Notes: a model not told the origin generated them from the letters alone. A stretch of DNA of 36,438 nt from JBALVT01 sp047612385 (GCA_047612385.1 JBLGAR010000034.1:1-36438), one strand, 5' to 3'. Shown: positions 8,004 to 15,827, numbered from the stretch's first letter. Made by a program: numbers and translations.

Positions 8004-9191
8004 ATGATCAAACCTCATGGATCTGACCAGCTAGATGCCCGCTATGTGGCGGACCAGGCTCGCCGAGAAGCCTTAATCACCGAGGCAGAAGGCCTGCCGT
8101 CGCTGTTAATCAACTCTGCCGCCGCCGCAAATGCGGTGATGCTGGGAGCAGGATACTTTAATCCACTCAATGGTTATATGAATCTTACAGACTCCCTGAG
8201 CGTTGCCGAGAAGCTTCACACAGTGGACGGTTTATTCTGGCCTGTTCCTATTGTGAACTTAACCGATGAAACCGGCATCGAGCCTAACAGCCGAATCGCA
8301 CTGTTGGATCCCAACGTAGCAGGCCATCCCGTTATTGCCATCATGGATGTCGATGCGGTTGAGGCCGTCAGCGAAGACCAGATGGATTTTATGGCCGAGA
8401 AAATTTTTCGGACACTTGATCCAGCGCATCCCGGTGTCGCTACTTTCAAAGCTCTGGGTCGCACGATGGTTTCAGGGGCAATCGAGGTTCTGAGCCTTTC
8501 CTACTTCCAAGCTGATTTTCCAGCGACCTTCCGCACTGCAGTTGAAATCCGCGAGGAAATCGCTGCTAACGGTTGGAATAAAGTCGTAGCCTTCCAAACG
8601 CGAAACCCTATGCACCGTGCGCACGAAGAACTGTGTCGTATGGCGATGAATGATCTAGATGCCGACGGAGTATTAATTCACATGCTGCTAGGCAAGCTGA
8701 AGCCGGGTGATATTCCGGCCGATGTGCGCGACGCCTCTATCCGTAAAATGGTAGAACTGTATTTCCCAGAAAATACCGTCATGATTACGGGATACGGCTT
8801 CGACATGCTTTACGCGGGTCCCCGTGAAGCCGTGCTGCACGCTGTTTTCCGCCAAAATTGTGGTTGCACCCATCTTATTGTCGGTCGTGACCACGCAGGA
8901 GTTGGAGATTACTACGGTGGATTCGATGCCCAGGCTATCTTTGATGAAGAAGTCCCCGACGACGCGCTTGAATTGGAAATTTATCGAGCCGATCACACTG
9001 CCTTCAGTAAAATACTCGGCAAGGTGGTTATGATGAAAGATGCTCCAGACCACTCCAAGGACGATTTCGTTCTGTTGTCCGGTACCGCAGTTCGTGAGAT
9101 GTTGGATAAGGGTATTGCACCTCCACCCGAGTTTTCGAGACCTGAAGTCGCGAAGATACTGTCTGACTACTATCAAAGCCTGAACAGCTAG
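8004..9191 (+). CDS. sat: sulfate adenylyltransferase, single-chain (ATP sulfurylase)
   Basis: A 395-residue ATP sulfurylase that makes APS and pyrophosphate from ATP and sulfate. The nucleotide-binding motif QTRNPMHRAHE lies at 198-208, and GRDHAG at 294-299 is followed by VGDYYG. This is the single-chain Sat type found in fungi, sulfur oxidisers and some heterotrophs, not the CysD/CysN pair usual in gammaproteobacteria. There is no C-terminal kinase domain; that activity is supplied by cysC just upstream. CGGAG lies seven bases before the ATG. No aprAB or dsr genes are visible, so an assimilatory or PAPS-supplying role is more likely than dissimilatory sulfur oxidation. Confidence 0.95.
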   Translation: MIKPHGSDQLDARYVADQARREALITEAEGLPSLLINSAAAANAVMLGAGYFNPLNGYMNLTDSLSVAEKLHTVDGLFWPVPIVNLTDETGIEPNSRIALLDPNVAGHPVIAIMDVDAVEAVSEDQMDFMAEKIFRTLDPAHPGVATFKALGRTMVSGAIEVLSLSYFQADFPATFRTAVEIREEIAANGWNKVVAFQTRNPMHRAHEELCRMAMNDLDADGVLIHMLLGKLKPGDIPADVRDASIRKMVELYFPENTVMITGYGFDMLYAGPREAVLHAVFRQNCGCTHLIVGRDHAGVGDYYGGFDAQAIFDEEVPDDALELEIYRADHTAFSKILGKVVMMKDAPDHSKDDFVLLSGTAVREMLDKGIAPPPEFSRPEVAKILSDYYQSLNS

Positions 9192-9234
9192 CGCGCGATT
9201 TGGACAGCTAGCTCGAGTCAACCTACACTTTTTT

Positions 9235-9272
9235 AGCCGTCTCCCGACTTGCAAAGCAATCTCGGGGCGGCT
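9235..9272 (+). other. strong hairpin between sat and pyrophosphatase genes
   Basis: Paired arms AGCCG/CGGCT (9235-9239 and 9268-9272) and CCCGA/TCGGG (9243-9247 and 9262-9266) fold into one GC-rich stem in the 108-base gap. A T-run precedes the stem rather than following it, so this is not a standard intrinsic terminator on the plus strand. It could be an mRNA processing or stabilising structure that sets pyrophosphatase expression apart from cysC-sat. The fold is seen; the role is inferred. Confidence 0.45.
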
Positions 9273-9299
9273 CGTATGAATTATCAAGGAGTAAGTAAC

Positions 9300-9926
9300 A
9301 TGTATGGGAACAGTGAATACAACCGCTGGCGTCGACACCCCTGGCACGGTCTGAAGGCCATACCGAACGAGAACCGCCCTGATATCGTGACGGCGTATAT
9401 CGAAATTACTCCCAGTGATGTCGTCAAATACGAGATTGATAAAGTTTCGGGCTTCCTGATGGTTGATAGACCGCAGCGAACCACATCCAGCCCCCCGGCA
9501 TTATACGGTTTTATTCCGCAGACCTACTGTGGTGAGGCTGTTGCGGCTATGTGTGACGATGCAGAGGTAGCGGACGGCGATCCCTTGGATATCTGTGTAT
9601 TTTCAGAGCGTCTAATAACCAAGTCCGACATTTTACTGAGCGCCAGAGTCGTTGGGGGGATTCAAATGGTCGATGACGGCGAGGCTGACGATAAGATTAT
9701 CGCGGTACTTGAGGGCGATAATATTTGGGGTGACGTCAATGATATAGCCGATCTTCCGGCTATTAAAACTGAGCGTCTGCAGCACTATTTCTCGACCTAT
9801 AAAATGATCCCGGGCAAAACTATCGATATCAAGGTAGATCACGTGTACGGCCGTGAAGAAGCCTTGAAAGTCATCGCCGCCTCCATGGCAGATTACGAAG
9901 CAGGCTTTGGACATTTGCACGACTGA
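9300..9926 (+). CDS. ppa: inorganic pyrophosphatase (family I)
   Basis: A 208-residue soluble family I pyrophosphatase that hydrolyses PPi to phosphate. The signature D-G-D-P-L-D lies at residues 92-97 and holds the Mg-binding aspartates; VKYEIDK and LYGFIPQTYCG are family features. Upstream in-frame starts exist (9249, 9276), but AAGGAG eight bases before the ATG at 9300 settles the start. It follows sat in the PAPS set. PPi is the by-product of ATP sulfurylase, whose equilibrium strongly favours the reverse reaction, so a local pyrophosphatase would pull APS synthesis forward. It may also serve the whole cell, because no second copy can be checked here. Confidence 0.92.
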   Translation: MYGNSEYNRWRRHPWHGLKAIPNENRPDIVTAYIEITPSDVVKYEIDKVSGFLMVDRPQRTTSSPPALYGFIPQTYCGEAVAAMCDDAEVADGDPLDICVFSERLITKSDILLSARVVGGIQMVDDGEADDKIIAVLEGDNIWGDVNDIADLPAIKTERLQHYFSTYKMIPGKTIDIKVDHVYGREEALKVIAASMADYEAGFGHLHD

Positions 9927-9950
9927 GCCATTAACCGGGAGCTATGAGCG

Positions 9951-10907
9951 ATGTCTTATTTTGATCTGTTTAATGGGGACGCAGATGGCATCTGCGCCCT
10001 TATCCAGCTGCGCAGGGACGAGCCCCGTGAATCGACGCTGGTTACCGGGGTAAAACGAGACATCAATCTGCTCGCCAAAATCGAGGCGAGAGCGGGAGAT
10101 GAGGTGACTATCCTCGATGTGTCCATGGACAAGAACAGTGCTGCTCTGGAGCGCACGCTCGCCAATGGAGCTCGAGTGTTTTATGTGGATCACCATTTTC
10201 CCGGTACGGTTCCCTCTCATCCCAATCTTACTGCGATCATCAATGAGTCGCCTGATACCTGTACGGCAGCCTTGGTCAATGGCCACCTGCGCGGCGCCTA
10301 TCTTGACTGGGCTGTCACGGGAGCCTTTGGTGATAATCTGAAGGAGACCGCGCGCACACTGGCGAAACCTTTGGGTCTGTCAGAGGTTGATTTGTGTTCT
10401 CTTGAAGAGCTGGGAACGTACATTAACTACAACGGGTATGGGCCGACGATAGAAGATCTACATTTCGACCCAAAAGAGCTGTATAGGAAGCTTTATAGCG
10501 CCCGTGGCCCCCTGGAGTTTGTTCACACGTCTCCCGATTTCCAAAAGCTAAGTACAGGTTATCGTGAAGATATGGCCATGGCTGAGCGACTTAAGCCCAG
10601 CCACCTTAGTGACACTACCGCGGTGTTTTCCCTCCCCGATGAAGCGTGGGCGCGGCGCGTTAGCGGGGTGTATAGCAATGATCTTGCCACTGATAACCCG
10701 ACACGTGCTCACGCGGTGCTCACCGAAAAGGCCAATGGAAATTATCTGGTTAGCGTGCGTGCCCCTCTGAGCAAAAAAAGTGGAGCGGCAGAATTGTGCA
10801 TGCAGTTTCCCACCGGTGGGGGTAGGGCGGCGGCGGCTGGGATCAATGATTTACCCGCAGACACATTGGAGGCTTTCGTCGAGGCGTTTGAACTAGCCTA
10901 CAGGTGA
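9951..10907 (+). CDS. DHH family phosphoesterase (possible pAp phosphatase/NrnA-like)
   Basis: A 318-residue DHH/DHHA1 phosphoesterase. The Mn-binding motifs are NGDADG (D10, D12), D56 in VTILDVSMD and the DHH triad D80-H81-H82 in FYVDHHFPG. The C-terminal DHHA1 glycine motif is GGGRAAAAGI near residue 290. DHH enzymes include NrnA, which degrades nanoRNA and dephosphorylates 3'-phosphoadenosine 5'-phosphate (pAp). pAp is the by-product whenever PAPS is used, and this gene sits 24 bases after ppa in a PAPS-making operon, so pAp removal (a CysQ-like role) is an attractive inference, not proven. The last 10 bases overlap the end of the convergent phosphoribosyltransferase gene. Confidence 0.82.
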   Translation: MSYFDLFNGDADGICALIQLRRDEPRESTLVTGVKRDINLLAKIEARAGDEVTILDVSMDKNSAALERTLANGARVFYVDHHFPGTVPSHPNLTAIINESPDTCTAALVNGHLRGAYLDWAVTGAFGDNLKETARTLAKPLGLSEVDLCSLEELGTYINYNGYGPTIEDLHFDPKELYRKLYSARGPLEFVHTSPDFQKLSTGYREDMAMAERLKPSHLSDTTAVFSLPDEAWARRVSGVYSNDLATDNPTRAHAVLTEKANGNYLVSVRAPLSKKSGAAELCMQFPTGGGRAAAAGINDLPADTLEAFVEAFELAYR

Positions 10908-11458
10908 TCTTTGATAATACCGTAGAGTTCAGGTCGATTGGCTGCGATCTCGTCGGCACTTAGGCCTTCCAGAGAATGCGGGTACTTTAGCCAGTCTTCG
11001 GTTTCGTGCAAATAATAGTCGGGAACTCTATCGGTTTGATTGCGTGTTGGCTTGTAGTAGGGCACAGCGACGCGTATATCGTGAGGCGTATTTAAGCGGG
11101 CTTTTTTCTTCAAGTGCTCTATAACCGCATTGATTGTGTGTCCTGTATCAAATACGTCATCCACAATCAGCAGTTTGTCTTCGTGCTGCACCGTCTTGAT
11201 AAGATAATTCATGCCGTGGATGAGAATTTTGGAATCTCGCCCGTCTATGCCGCTGTAGGAGGAGGTTCGTATAGCGATGTGATCAGTCTTAATTCCCTGA
11301 TATTCCAGTAGTTCCTGCACCGCAATCCCCATGGGTGTGCCACCACGCCAGATGGCAGTGATAATCGTCGGTTCGAACCCATCCGCCAGGATATCGGCAC
11401 CGAGCTTGAAGGAGTCTTCCAGCAGCTGCTGTGCCGACAAATAGGTTTTAGTTGTCAT
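10898..11458 (-). CDS. phosphoribosyltransferase (purine salvage-type)
   Basis: A 186-residue type I phosphoribosyltransferase. The PRPP-binding motif is VDDVFDTGHT (99-108), with the acidic pair and the Asp that in purine PRTs acts near N7 of the base. WRGG (37-40) forms the usual loop after the first strand. The C-terminus carries RVPDYYLHETEDWL, also conserved in the neighbouring paralogue. A TTG at 11470 would extend the protein by four residues; the ATG at 11458 is preferred. Likely substrates are hypoxanthine, guanine or xanthine, but base specificity cannot be read out. It is divergent from a paralogue across 111 bases and convergent with the DHH gene. Confidence 0.83.
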   Translation of the reverse strand: MTTKTYLSAQQLLEDSFKLGADILADGFEPTIITAIWRGGTPMGIAVQELLEYQGIKTDHIAIRTSSYSGIDGRDSKILIHGMNYLIKTVQHEDKLLIVDDVFDTGHTINAVIEHLKKKARLNTPHDIRVAVPYYKPTRNQTDRVPDYYLHETEDWLKYPHSLEGLSADEIAANRPELYGIIKDHL

Positions 11459-11569
11459 AAACGGGGCCAATAGACAGAGCGTTAGTAAGCGCGTGGTTTA
11501 ACATGCCGGAGACGTAGTATAGTCAGCTCATATCAGATGTGTAGAGGGAAACTTTTGGGAGCGCCGCCA

Positions 11570-12154
11570 GTGATCGAAAAGCAGTTTGTTGAGGAGGAGT
11601 CATTGCTCAATGATTCCTATCGGCTTGCGGTGAAAATATACGAAAGTGGTTTCCGGCCAGACTTCATTGTAGGTGTGTGGCGCGGTGGTTCAACTGTGGG
11701 AATCTACGTGCAGGAGTGTCTGCAGTATCTGGGCGTGAAAACCGACCACATCGCCATACGGACCTCGTACCGCGGAATGGATGACTATCTGGCTCGCCTG
11801 GAGCGCAACGACGAGATTCGCGTTCACGGCTTGCAGTACTTGATAGAAAACATAAATTATGAAGACTCCCTGCTAATTGTCGATGACGTTTTCGGTACAG
11901 GACGCAATGTAGAGGCTGTCATCAATCGCCTGCAATCTAAAACCAAACGCAATATGCCCAAGGATCTCAGATTGGCGGTTCCGTTCTATAAGCCCGCCCG
12001 CAATCAGACAGGTCGAGTTCCCGACTACTACCTTCATGAAACTGATAATTGGCTTGTTCTACCCTACGAACTTACCGGTTTGAGCGATGAAGAAATCAGG
12101 CAGAACAAGCCCTGGATGTTACCTATTCTCGAACGCTGTAAAGCTGCGAGCTAA
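11570..12154 (+). CDS. phosphoribosyltransferase paralogue with altered PRPP motif
   Basis: A 194-residue paralogue of the divergent upstream gene; about half the residues are the same by eye, including VKTDHIAIRTS and RVPDYYLHET. The PRPP motif reads VDDVFGTGRN (104-113): the Asp found in the sister protein and in purine salvage PRTs is Gly109. WRGG is kept. The start is taken as GTG at 11570, with GGGAG about eight bases upstream, because it matches the N-terminal length of the paralogue. An ATG at 11537 would add eleven residues without similarity. The changed loop suggests a shift in base specificity or a regulatory, PyrR-like role. PRT fold is confident; function is open. Confidence 0.78.
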   Translation: MIEKQFVEEESLLNDSYRLAVKIYESGFRPDFIVGVWRGGSTVGIYVQECLQYLGVKTDHIAIRTSYRGMDDYLARLERNDEIRVHGLQYLIENINYEDSLLIVDDVFGTGRNVEAVINRLQSKTKRNMPKDLRLAVPFYKPARNQTGRVPDYYLHETDNWLVLPYELTGLSDEEIRQNKPWMLPILERCKAAS

Positions 12155-12199
12155 TATGGGGGCAATTCCCCGCGGTCCTAGAGCGGGCCCCGATGCCTC

Positions 12200-12228
12200 T
12201 TGACAGTAGTTACATATGAAACTAATAT
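12200..12228 (+). promoter_or_regulatory. sigma-70 promoter of hpd
   Basis: A perfect -35 box TTGACA (12200-12205) and a good -10 box TAATAT (12223-12228) are separated by exactly 17 bases. This is the strongest promoter match noticed in the window and lies 67 bases before the hpd start. A strong core promoter overlaid by palindromes (next entry) fits control by a repressor. Confidence 0.75.
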
Positions 12229-12244
12229 GGTTGCAATTGTAACT
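12208..12244. promoter_or_regulatory. tandem palindromic operators over the hpd promoter
   Basis: Two 16-base imperfect palindromes share the pattern (A/G)GTT-N-CA-WW-TG-N-AACT. Copy 1 (12208-12223) is AGTTACATATGAAACT, 7 of 8 pairs matching. Copy 2 (12229-12244) is GGTTGCAATTGTAACT, 6 of 8 pairs matching, and its symmetry extends outward in flanking AATAT/ATATT. The centres are 21 bases apart, about two helical turns, so two dimers would bind the same face. Copy 1 fills the spacer and touches the -10; copy 2 covers the start-site region. The layout is typical of a repressor of the MarR or IclR kind. No such regulator gene is in the window. Confidence 0.65.
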
Positions 12245-12294
12245 ATATTGGCTGGCGTGTTCGCATATATCGCATTTCAGCACAGGAGCTTCCA

Positions 12295-13377
12295 ATGACA
12301 GATGTGCTTGACAACCCGATGGGCCTAGACGGTTTTGAATTTGTAGAGTTTGCCTCGCCTAAAAAGGGTGTTCTCGAGCCTGTGTTCGAGTTGCTGGGAT
12401 TTACACTGGTTGCGAAGCATCGCAGCAAGGCAGCAGTGCTGTACCGGCAGGGCGGTATCAATTTTATCATCAACAATGAACCGAATAGCTACGCGGCTTA
12501 TTTTGCCGAAGAACACGGTCCATCTGCTTGCGGTATGGCTTTTCGCGTGAAGGACTCTCGCCGCGCCTATGCACGAGCCTTGGAACTCGGCGCACAGCCT
12601 ATCAATATTCCCACCGGGCCCATGGAACTTCGTTTACCCGCGATCAAAGGTATTGGCGGCGCGCCCCTATACTTGATTGATCGTTATGAGGAAGGTGCCT
12701 CAATCTACGACATCGATTTTGAATTCATCGAAGGTGTTGATCGACATCCGCAAGGCTGTGGACTGAAAACGATTGACCATCTCACTCACAATGTTTACCG
12801 CGGGCGAATGTCTTATTGGGCGGGCTTCTATGAGAAGATCTTTAATTTTAGAGAGGTTCGCTTTTTCGATATCAAGGGCGAGTACACAGGTCTCACATCA
12901 AAGGCTATGTCGGCGCCGGATGGGTTGATAAGAATTCCTTTAAATGAAGAAGCGTCTGAGACAACCGGCCAGATTGAAGAGTTTCTGATGGCTTACAACG
13001 GCGAGGGAATTCAGCATATCGCCTTCGAGAGCGAGGATATTGTGGCCAGTTGGGACAAGTTAAAGGCGCGCGGTGTGCCCTTCATGAAAGCTCCACCGGA
13101 CACCTATTATGAAATGCTGAATGAACGGCTACCGGGACATGGTGAACCAGTGGATCAGCTTCAGCCTCGCGGCATCTTACTGGATGGATCAACCGAGGGC
13201 GGAGATGCGCGTCTTCTGCTGCAGATATTCTCCGATACCTTGATAGGCCCGGTATTTTTTGAGTTTATTCAGCGCAAACGCGACGAAGGCTTTGGTGAGG
13301 GTAATTTTAAGGCTCTGTTCGAGTCGATTGAACGAGATCAGATTGAGCGCGGCGTGATTGCGGCAAAAGGTGCTTGA
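12295..13377 (+). CDS. hpd: 4-hydroxyphenylpyruvate dioxygenase
   Basis: A 360-residue Fe(II) dioxygenase that converts 4-hydroxyphenylpyruvate to homogentisate in tyrosine catabolism. The two-domain VOC fold carries the iron ligands H162 in IDHLTHNV, H241 in GIQHIAFES and E323 in FFEFIQRKRD. The C-terminal helix region GFGEGNFKALFESIERDQ is characteristic of bacterial HPPD. AGGAG lies six bases before the ATG. Its own strong promoter and tandem operators lie just upstream, and a VOC-fold gene follows 10 bases downstream. The later pathway genes (homogentisate dioxygenase, fumarylacetoacetase) are not in the window. Homogentisate can also oxidise to pyomelanin. Confidence 0.96.
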   Translation: MTDVLDNPMGLDGFEFVEFASPKKGVLEPVFELLGFTLVAKHRSKAAVLYRQGGINFIINNEPNSYAAYFAEEHGPSACGMAFRVKDSRRAYARALELGAQPINIPTGPMELRLPAIKGIGGAPLYLIDRYEEGASIYDIDFEFIEGVDRHPQGCGLKTIDHLTHNVYRGRMSYWAGFYEKIFNFREVRFFDIKGEYTGLTSKAMSAPDGLIRIPLNEEASETTGQIEEFLMAYNGEGIQHIAFESEDIVASWDKLKARGVPFMKAPPDTYYEMLNERLPGHGEPVDQLQPRGILLDGSTEGGDARLLLQIFSDTLIGPVFFEFIQRKRDEGFGEGNFKALFESIERDQIERGVIAAKGA

Positions 13378-13387
13378 GGGGTAGTGT

Positions 13388-13927
13388 ATGAATATTAAGC
13401 GAATACATCATGTTGCCTACCGGTGTAACAACGCCAAGGAAACGGTGGAGTTTTACCAGCGGGTTATGGGCATGGATTTTCAGCTGGCGATTGCCGAAGA
13501 TCTGGTTCCCTCCACTCAGGCTCCGGACCCCTACATGCATATTTTTCTGGATGCCGGCATGGGCAACGTACTCGCTTTTTTTGAAATTCCCAACTCACCG
13601 CCGATGGGTAGAGACCCCAACACCCCGGAATGGGTGCAGCATATCGCTTTTGAAGTAGAAGGTATGGATGCCTTATTAGCGGCCAAAGCCAAAGCCGAGG
13701 CCGAGGGACTAGAAGTGCTGGGACCCACCAATCACGGTATTTTTAAGTCGATTTACTTTTTTGATCCCAATGGGCATCGGCTCGAGTTGGCGGCGAATAC
13801 CGCTGAGCCGGGCATGTTGGAACGCCTGCGCGAAGTGGCGCCGGCGATGATAGAAGAGTGGGATGAAACCAAGAAGGCTCCGAAGCATGCCGCCTGGTTA
13901 CATGAAAAGGTGCTGATGGAGGATTAA
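13388..13927 (+). CDS. VOC family protein (glyoxalase/extradiol dioxygenase fold)
   Basis: A 179-residue vicinal oxygen chelate protein. The N-terminal strand IKRIHHVAYRC gives the first metal His (H7 or H8), WVQHIAFEVEG gives a second, and GHRLELA near residue 135 gives the usual Glu. Two beta-alpha-beta-beta-beta modules fit the length. GAGGGG precedes the ATG, and the gap from hpd is 10 bases, so it is co-transcribed with hpd. A role in aromatic amino acid breakdown is likely by position. The reaction is unknown: a ring-cleaving dioxygenase, lyase or isomerase is possible. Confidence 0.8.
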   Translation: MNIKRIHHVAYRCNNAKETVEFYQRVMGMDFQLAIAEDLVPSTQAPDPYMHIFLDAGMGNVLAFFEIPNSPPMGRDPNTPEWVQHIAFEVEGMDALLAAKAKAEAEGLEVLGPTNHGIFKSIYFFDPNGHRLELAANTAEPGMLERLREVAPAMIEEWDETKKAPKHAAWLHEKVLMED

Positions 13928-13947
13928 TTCCTCAAGTGCAAATCCTG

Positions 13948-14728
13948 TCAGGTCACCTCGCGCAAGGCGTTTTCCAACTCGTCAATGGTTATCGGTTTGG
14001 TGACAAAGCCGTTCATTCCATTTTTTAAGCAATTGTCTTTGTCTTGCTCGGACGCGTGGGCGGTCAGTGCGATGATAGGGATGTAGTTTGGGAGTCTCAT
14101 CGAATTTTCCTGAGCTCTTATTCTTGTTGTCGCTTCAAAACCATCCACAAATGGCATCGCCAGATCCATGAGTATTGCGTCGTAGGTATGCTTGGTTCAC
14201 AGTTCTACCGCCTCTTCACCGTGATGCGCCAGATCACTGCTGCACCGAGCTCATTTAACATGGCCTGGCAAATTAACTGGTTTACCGGATTATCTTCGGC
14301 AACCAAAACATGGAGATTAAGCGTACCGGTGGCAATATAGGCTGGTTTTACACAGTCCTCTTTTGGTTGTAAGGCCTCTCGATAGAGGAGAGTGAACCAA
14401 AACCGTGCGCCTACTCCCGGGTTGCTTTCGACACCAATCTCTCCGCCCATTGACTCCACCAGGCTTCTCGAAATGGCCAGACCGAGCCCCGTTCCCTGGT
14501 GTTCTCTGGTAGTTGAATAACCTGCCCGCACAAAAGGGTTGAAGATAGTGTCGAAATCTCGGGAGCGGTACCGGGCCCTGTGTCGACGACTTCAAGTTGC
14601 AGCAGGTTCTGAGAATTTAGGGAAATTGATAGTTTGACCGACCCTTGTTCGGTAAATTTCAGCGCATTGCCGAACAAGTTAATCAATACCTGGCGCAAAT
14701 GCTCTAGATCTACGGCGATCCATTTTGG
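13948..14728 (-). pseudogene. hybrid sensor histidine kinase/response regulator, decayed remnant
   Basis: Three frames together spell the C-terminal half of a hybrid kinase. From the right, VDLEHLRQVLINLFGNALKF is the N box and VVDTGPG the G1 box of the ATPase domain. A frameshift near 14560 leads to FNPFVRAGYS, then GTGLGLAIS (G2 box) and a receiver start VLVAEDNPVNQ. A second frameshift near 14230 leads to HHGEEAVEL, an in-frame TGA at 14197-14199, then the phosphoacceptor region DAILMDLAMP and the terminal KPITIDEL. The sensor, HAMP and phosphorylated-His regions are missing. The 5' end stops abruptly at the junction with the amidohydrolase remnant. It is non-functional as a kinase. Confidence 0.85.
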
Positions 14729-15797
14729 GCCATCGCAGAGCCTCTATCATCCAATCTTCTTTGACATAGTGATGGTTAACCATGCCCGCTGGCTGTTCCT
14801 GAGCGTATTTCTCTCACGTTTCCCGTGGTAGCCATTCACCTGTCGCAACCCATTGGACATCTTCATAGCCGATATCAAAAATTGCCCGCGCAGTTTCTGC
14901 GCCGAAACACGTCCGCAGAAATTGCTGTGCCACCTGCAGCATAAGAGAGGGTTTCTGTGGTGATGTTTGCACCCACGGAATTGGCGTTATCAGTCATTTG
15001 CAGCCAGTGGCCCATGTTGCCCATAGCACTGTGGGTTATGTGGCATACCAGCAGTGGCGCGCTGGTTTCCTCGGCCAGCTCGATGACCTCGACCAGCCCC
15101 GCCGGATCACCAGCCATGCCCCGCCTGACGTGAACATAGATGGGCACTTGTCGAAAACCCGCTACCTCGAACAGCATTTTTAGCTCGGCATCTGAAACGG
15201 CGAAGGTCATGTAATCGAGAACGACACCGATACCCAGACCACCATTATCCAGGCCCTGATTGATGAGCACGCGCATAGTCTCAATTTGCTCAGGGCTGGC
15301 CTGCTTTATCCAGGCATCGCCACCGGGCTTTGCCGGTTTTTGTCCTGAGAACAGATAGGGCTGGTCGACACCTTCGATGACTTTGATACGTATTGCGAAG
15401 TGCCCGACTGAAGAACCGTAGTTTAGCGCAGCGCCTCCTCTGAAATGCTCACCATAAAAAGCGACCGGAAAAGCGCCTGCCTCTAGATCCAGTGCCGTTG
15501 TAACGCCATCGAGTAGGTTCATATGCTGGCCAAGCAGGGTGGGTGTGAATATCAACGAAGCCTGGCGCAACTACGAGTCCATGAGCGTCAATAATGTGCT
15601 TACCATCCAATGGGGATGTCGAGATGGTTTCAATCGTACCGCTGTTGACGCCTAGGTGTCGTATGGCATCTAACCGCGTCTGGGGGTCGATCACTCTGCC
15701 ATTAGCAATGACAAGATCGTAGTCTTTGGCACCTACAGATTGGCCGAACAGCGAACAGCGAACAGATGAATGTGAGCATGAGCACTAGGCGGCGCAT
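14729..15797 (-). pseudogene. exported amidohydrolase (D-aminoacylase-like), decayed and truncated
   Basis: A relic of a secreted metal-dependent amidohydrolase. It starts at the ATG at 15797, with AAGGAA upstream and a signal peptide beginning MRRLVLMLTFICSLF. The frame breaks in a 7-base tandem triplication (15745-15765). The next frame gives DYDLVIANGRVIDP and the metal motif PGFVDIHTHP. A second shift near 15540 leads to LLDGVTTALDLEAGA and HITHSAMG, and a third near 14905 leads to ARAIFDIGYEDVQWVATGEW. An in-frame TGA lies at 14814-14816, then PAGMVNHHYVKEDW and EALRWP up to about 14729. There the reading switches to the histidine kinase remnant, so the C-terminal part is deleted. Family resemblance is to N-acyl-D-amino-acid deacylases. 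Confidence 0.85.
15745..15765. repeat. 7-base tandem repeat, three copies
   Basis: CGAACAG is repeated three times without interruption inside the signal-peptide region of the amidohydrolase remnant. With two copies the reading frame is restored: the signal peptide would run through CSLFGQSVGA into the mature KDYDLVIANGRVIDP. The third copy therefore looks like a slipped-strand expansion that broke the gene. Confidence 0.85.
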
Positions 15798-15827
15798 GTT
15801 TATTTCCTTACAGCTTATAACGTGGGC

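Noticed and set aside
11371..11380. GTTCGAACCC resembles a tRNA T-loop
   Set aside because: It lies inside the conserved coding sequence of a phosphoribosyltransferase, and no acceptor, D or anticodon arms could be found around it.
12155..12199. Intrinsic terminator after the second phosphoribosyltransferase (GGGG ... CCCC near 12158-12171)
   Set aside because: The stem is short and no U-run follows.
14197..14199. In-frame TGA in the histidine kinase remnant as another selenocysteine codon
   Set aside because: The receiver domain has no Cys or Sec at this position, TGG to TGA is the likely origin, and neighbouring frameshifts show the gene is decayed.
14814..14816. In-frame TGA in the amidohydrolase remnant as selenocysteine
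   Set aside because: It falls in a non-catalytic stretch (PRET-stop-EKY) of a gene with three frameshifts and a deletion; no SECIS-like loop was seen close by.
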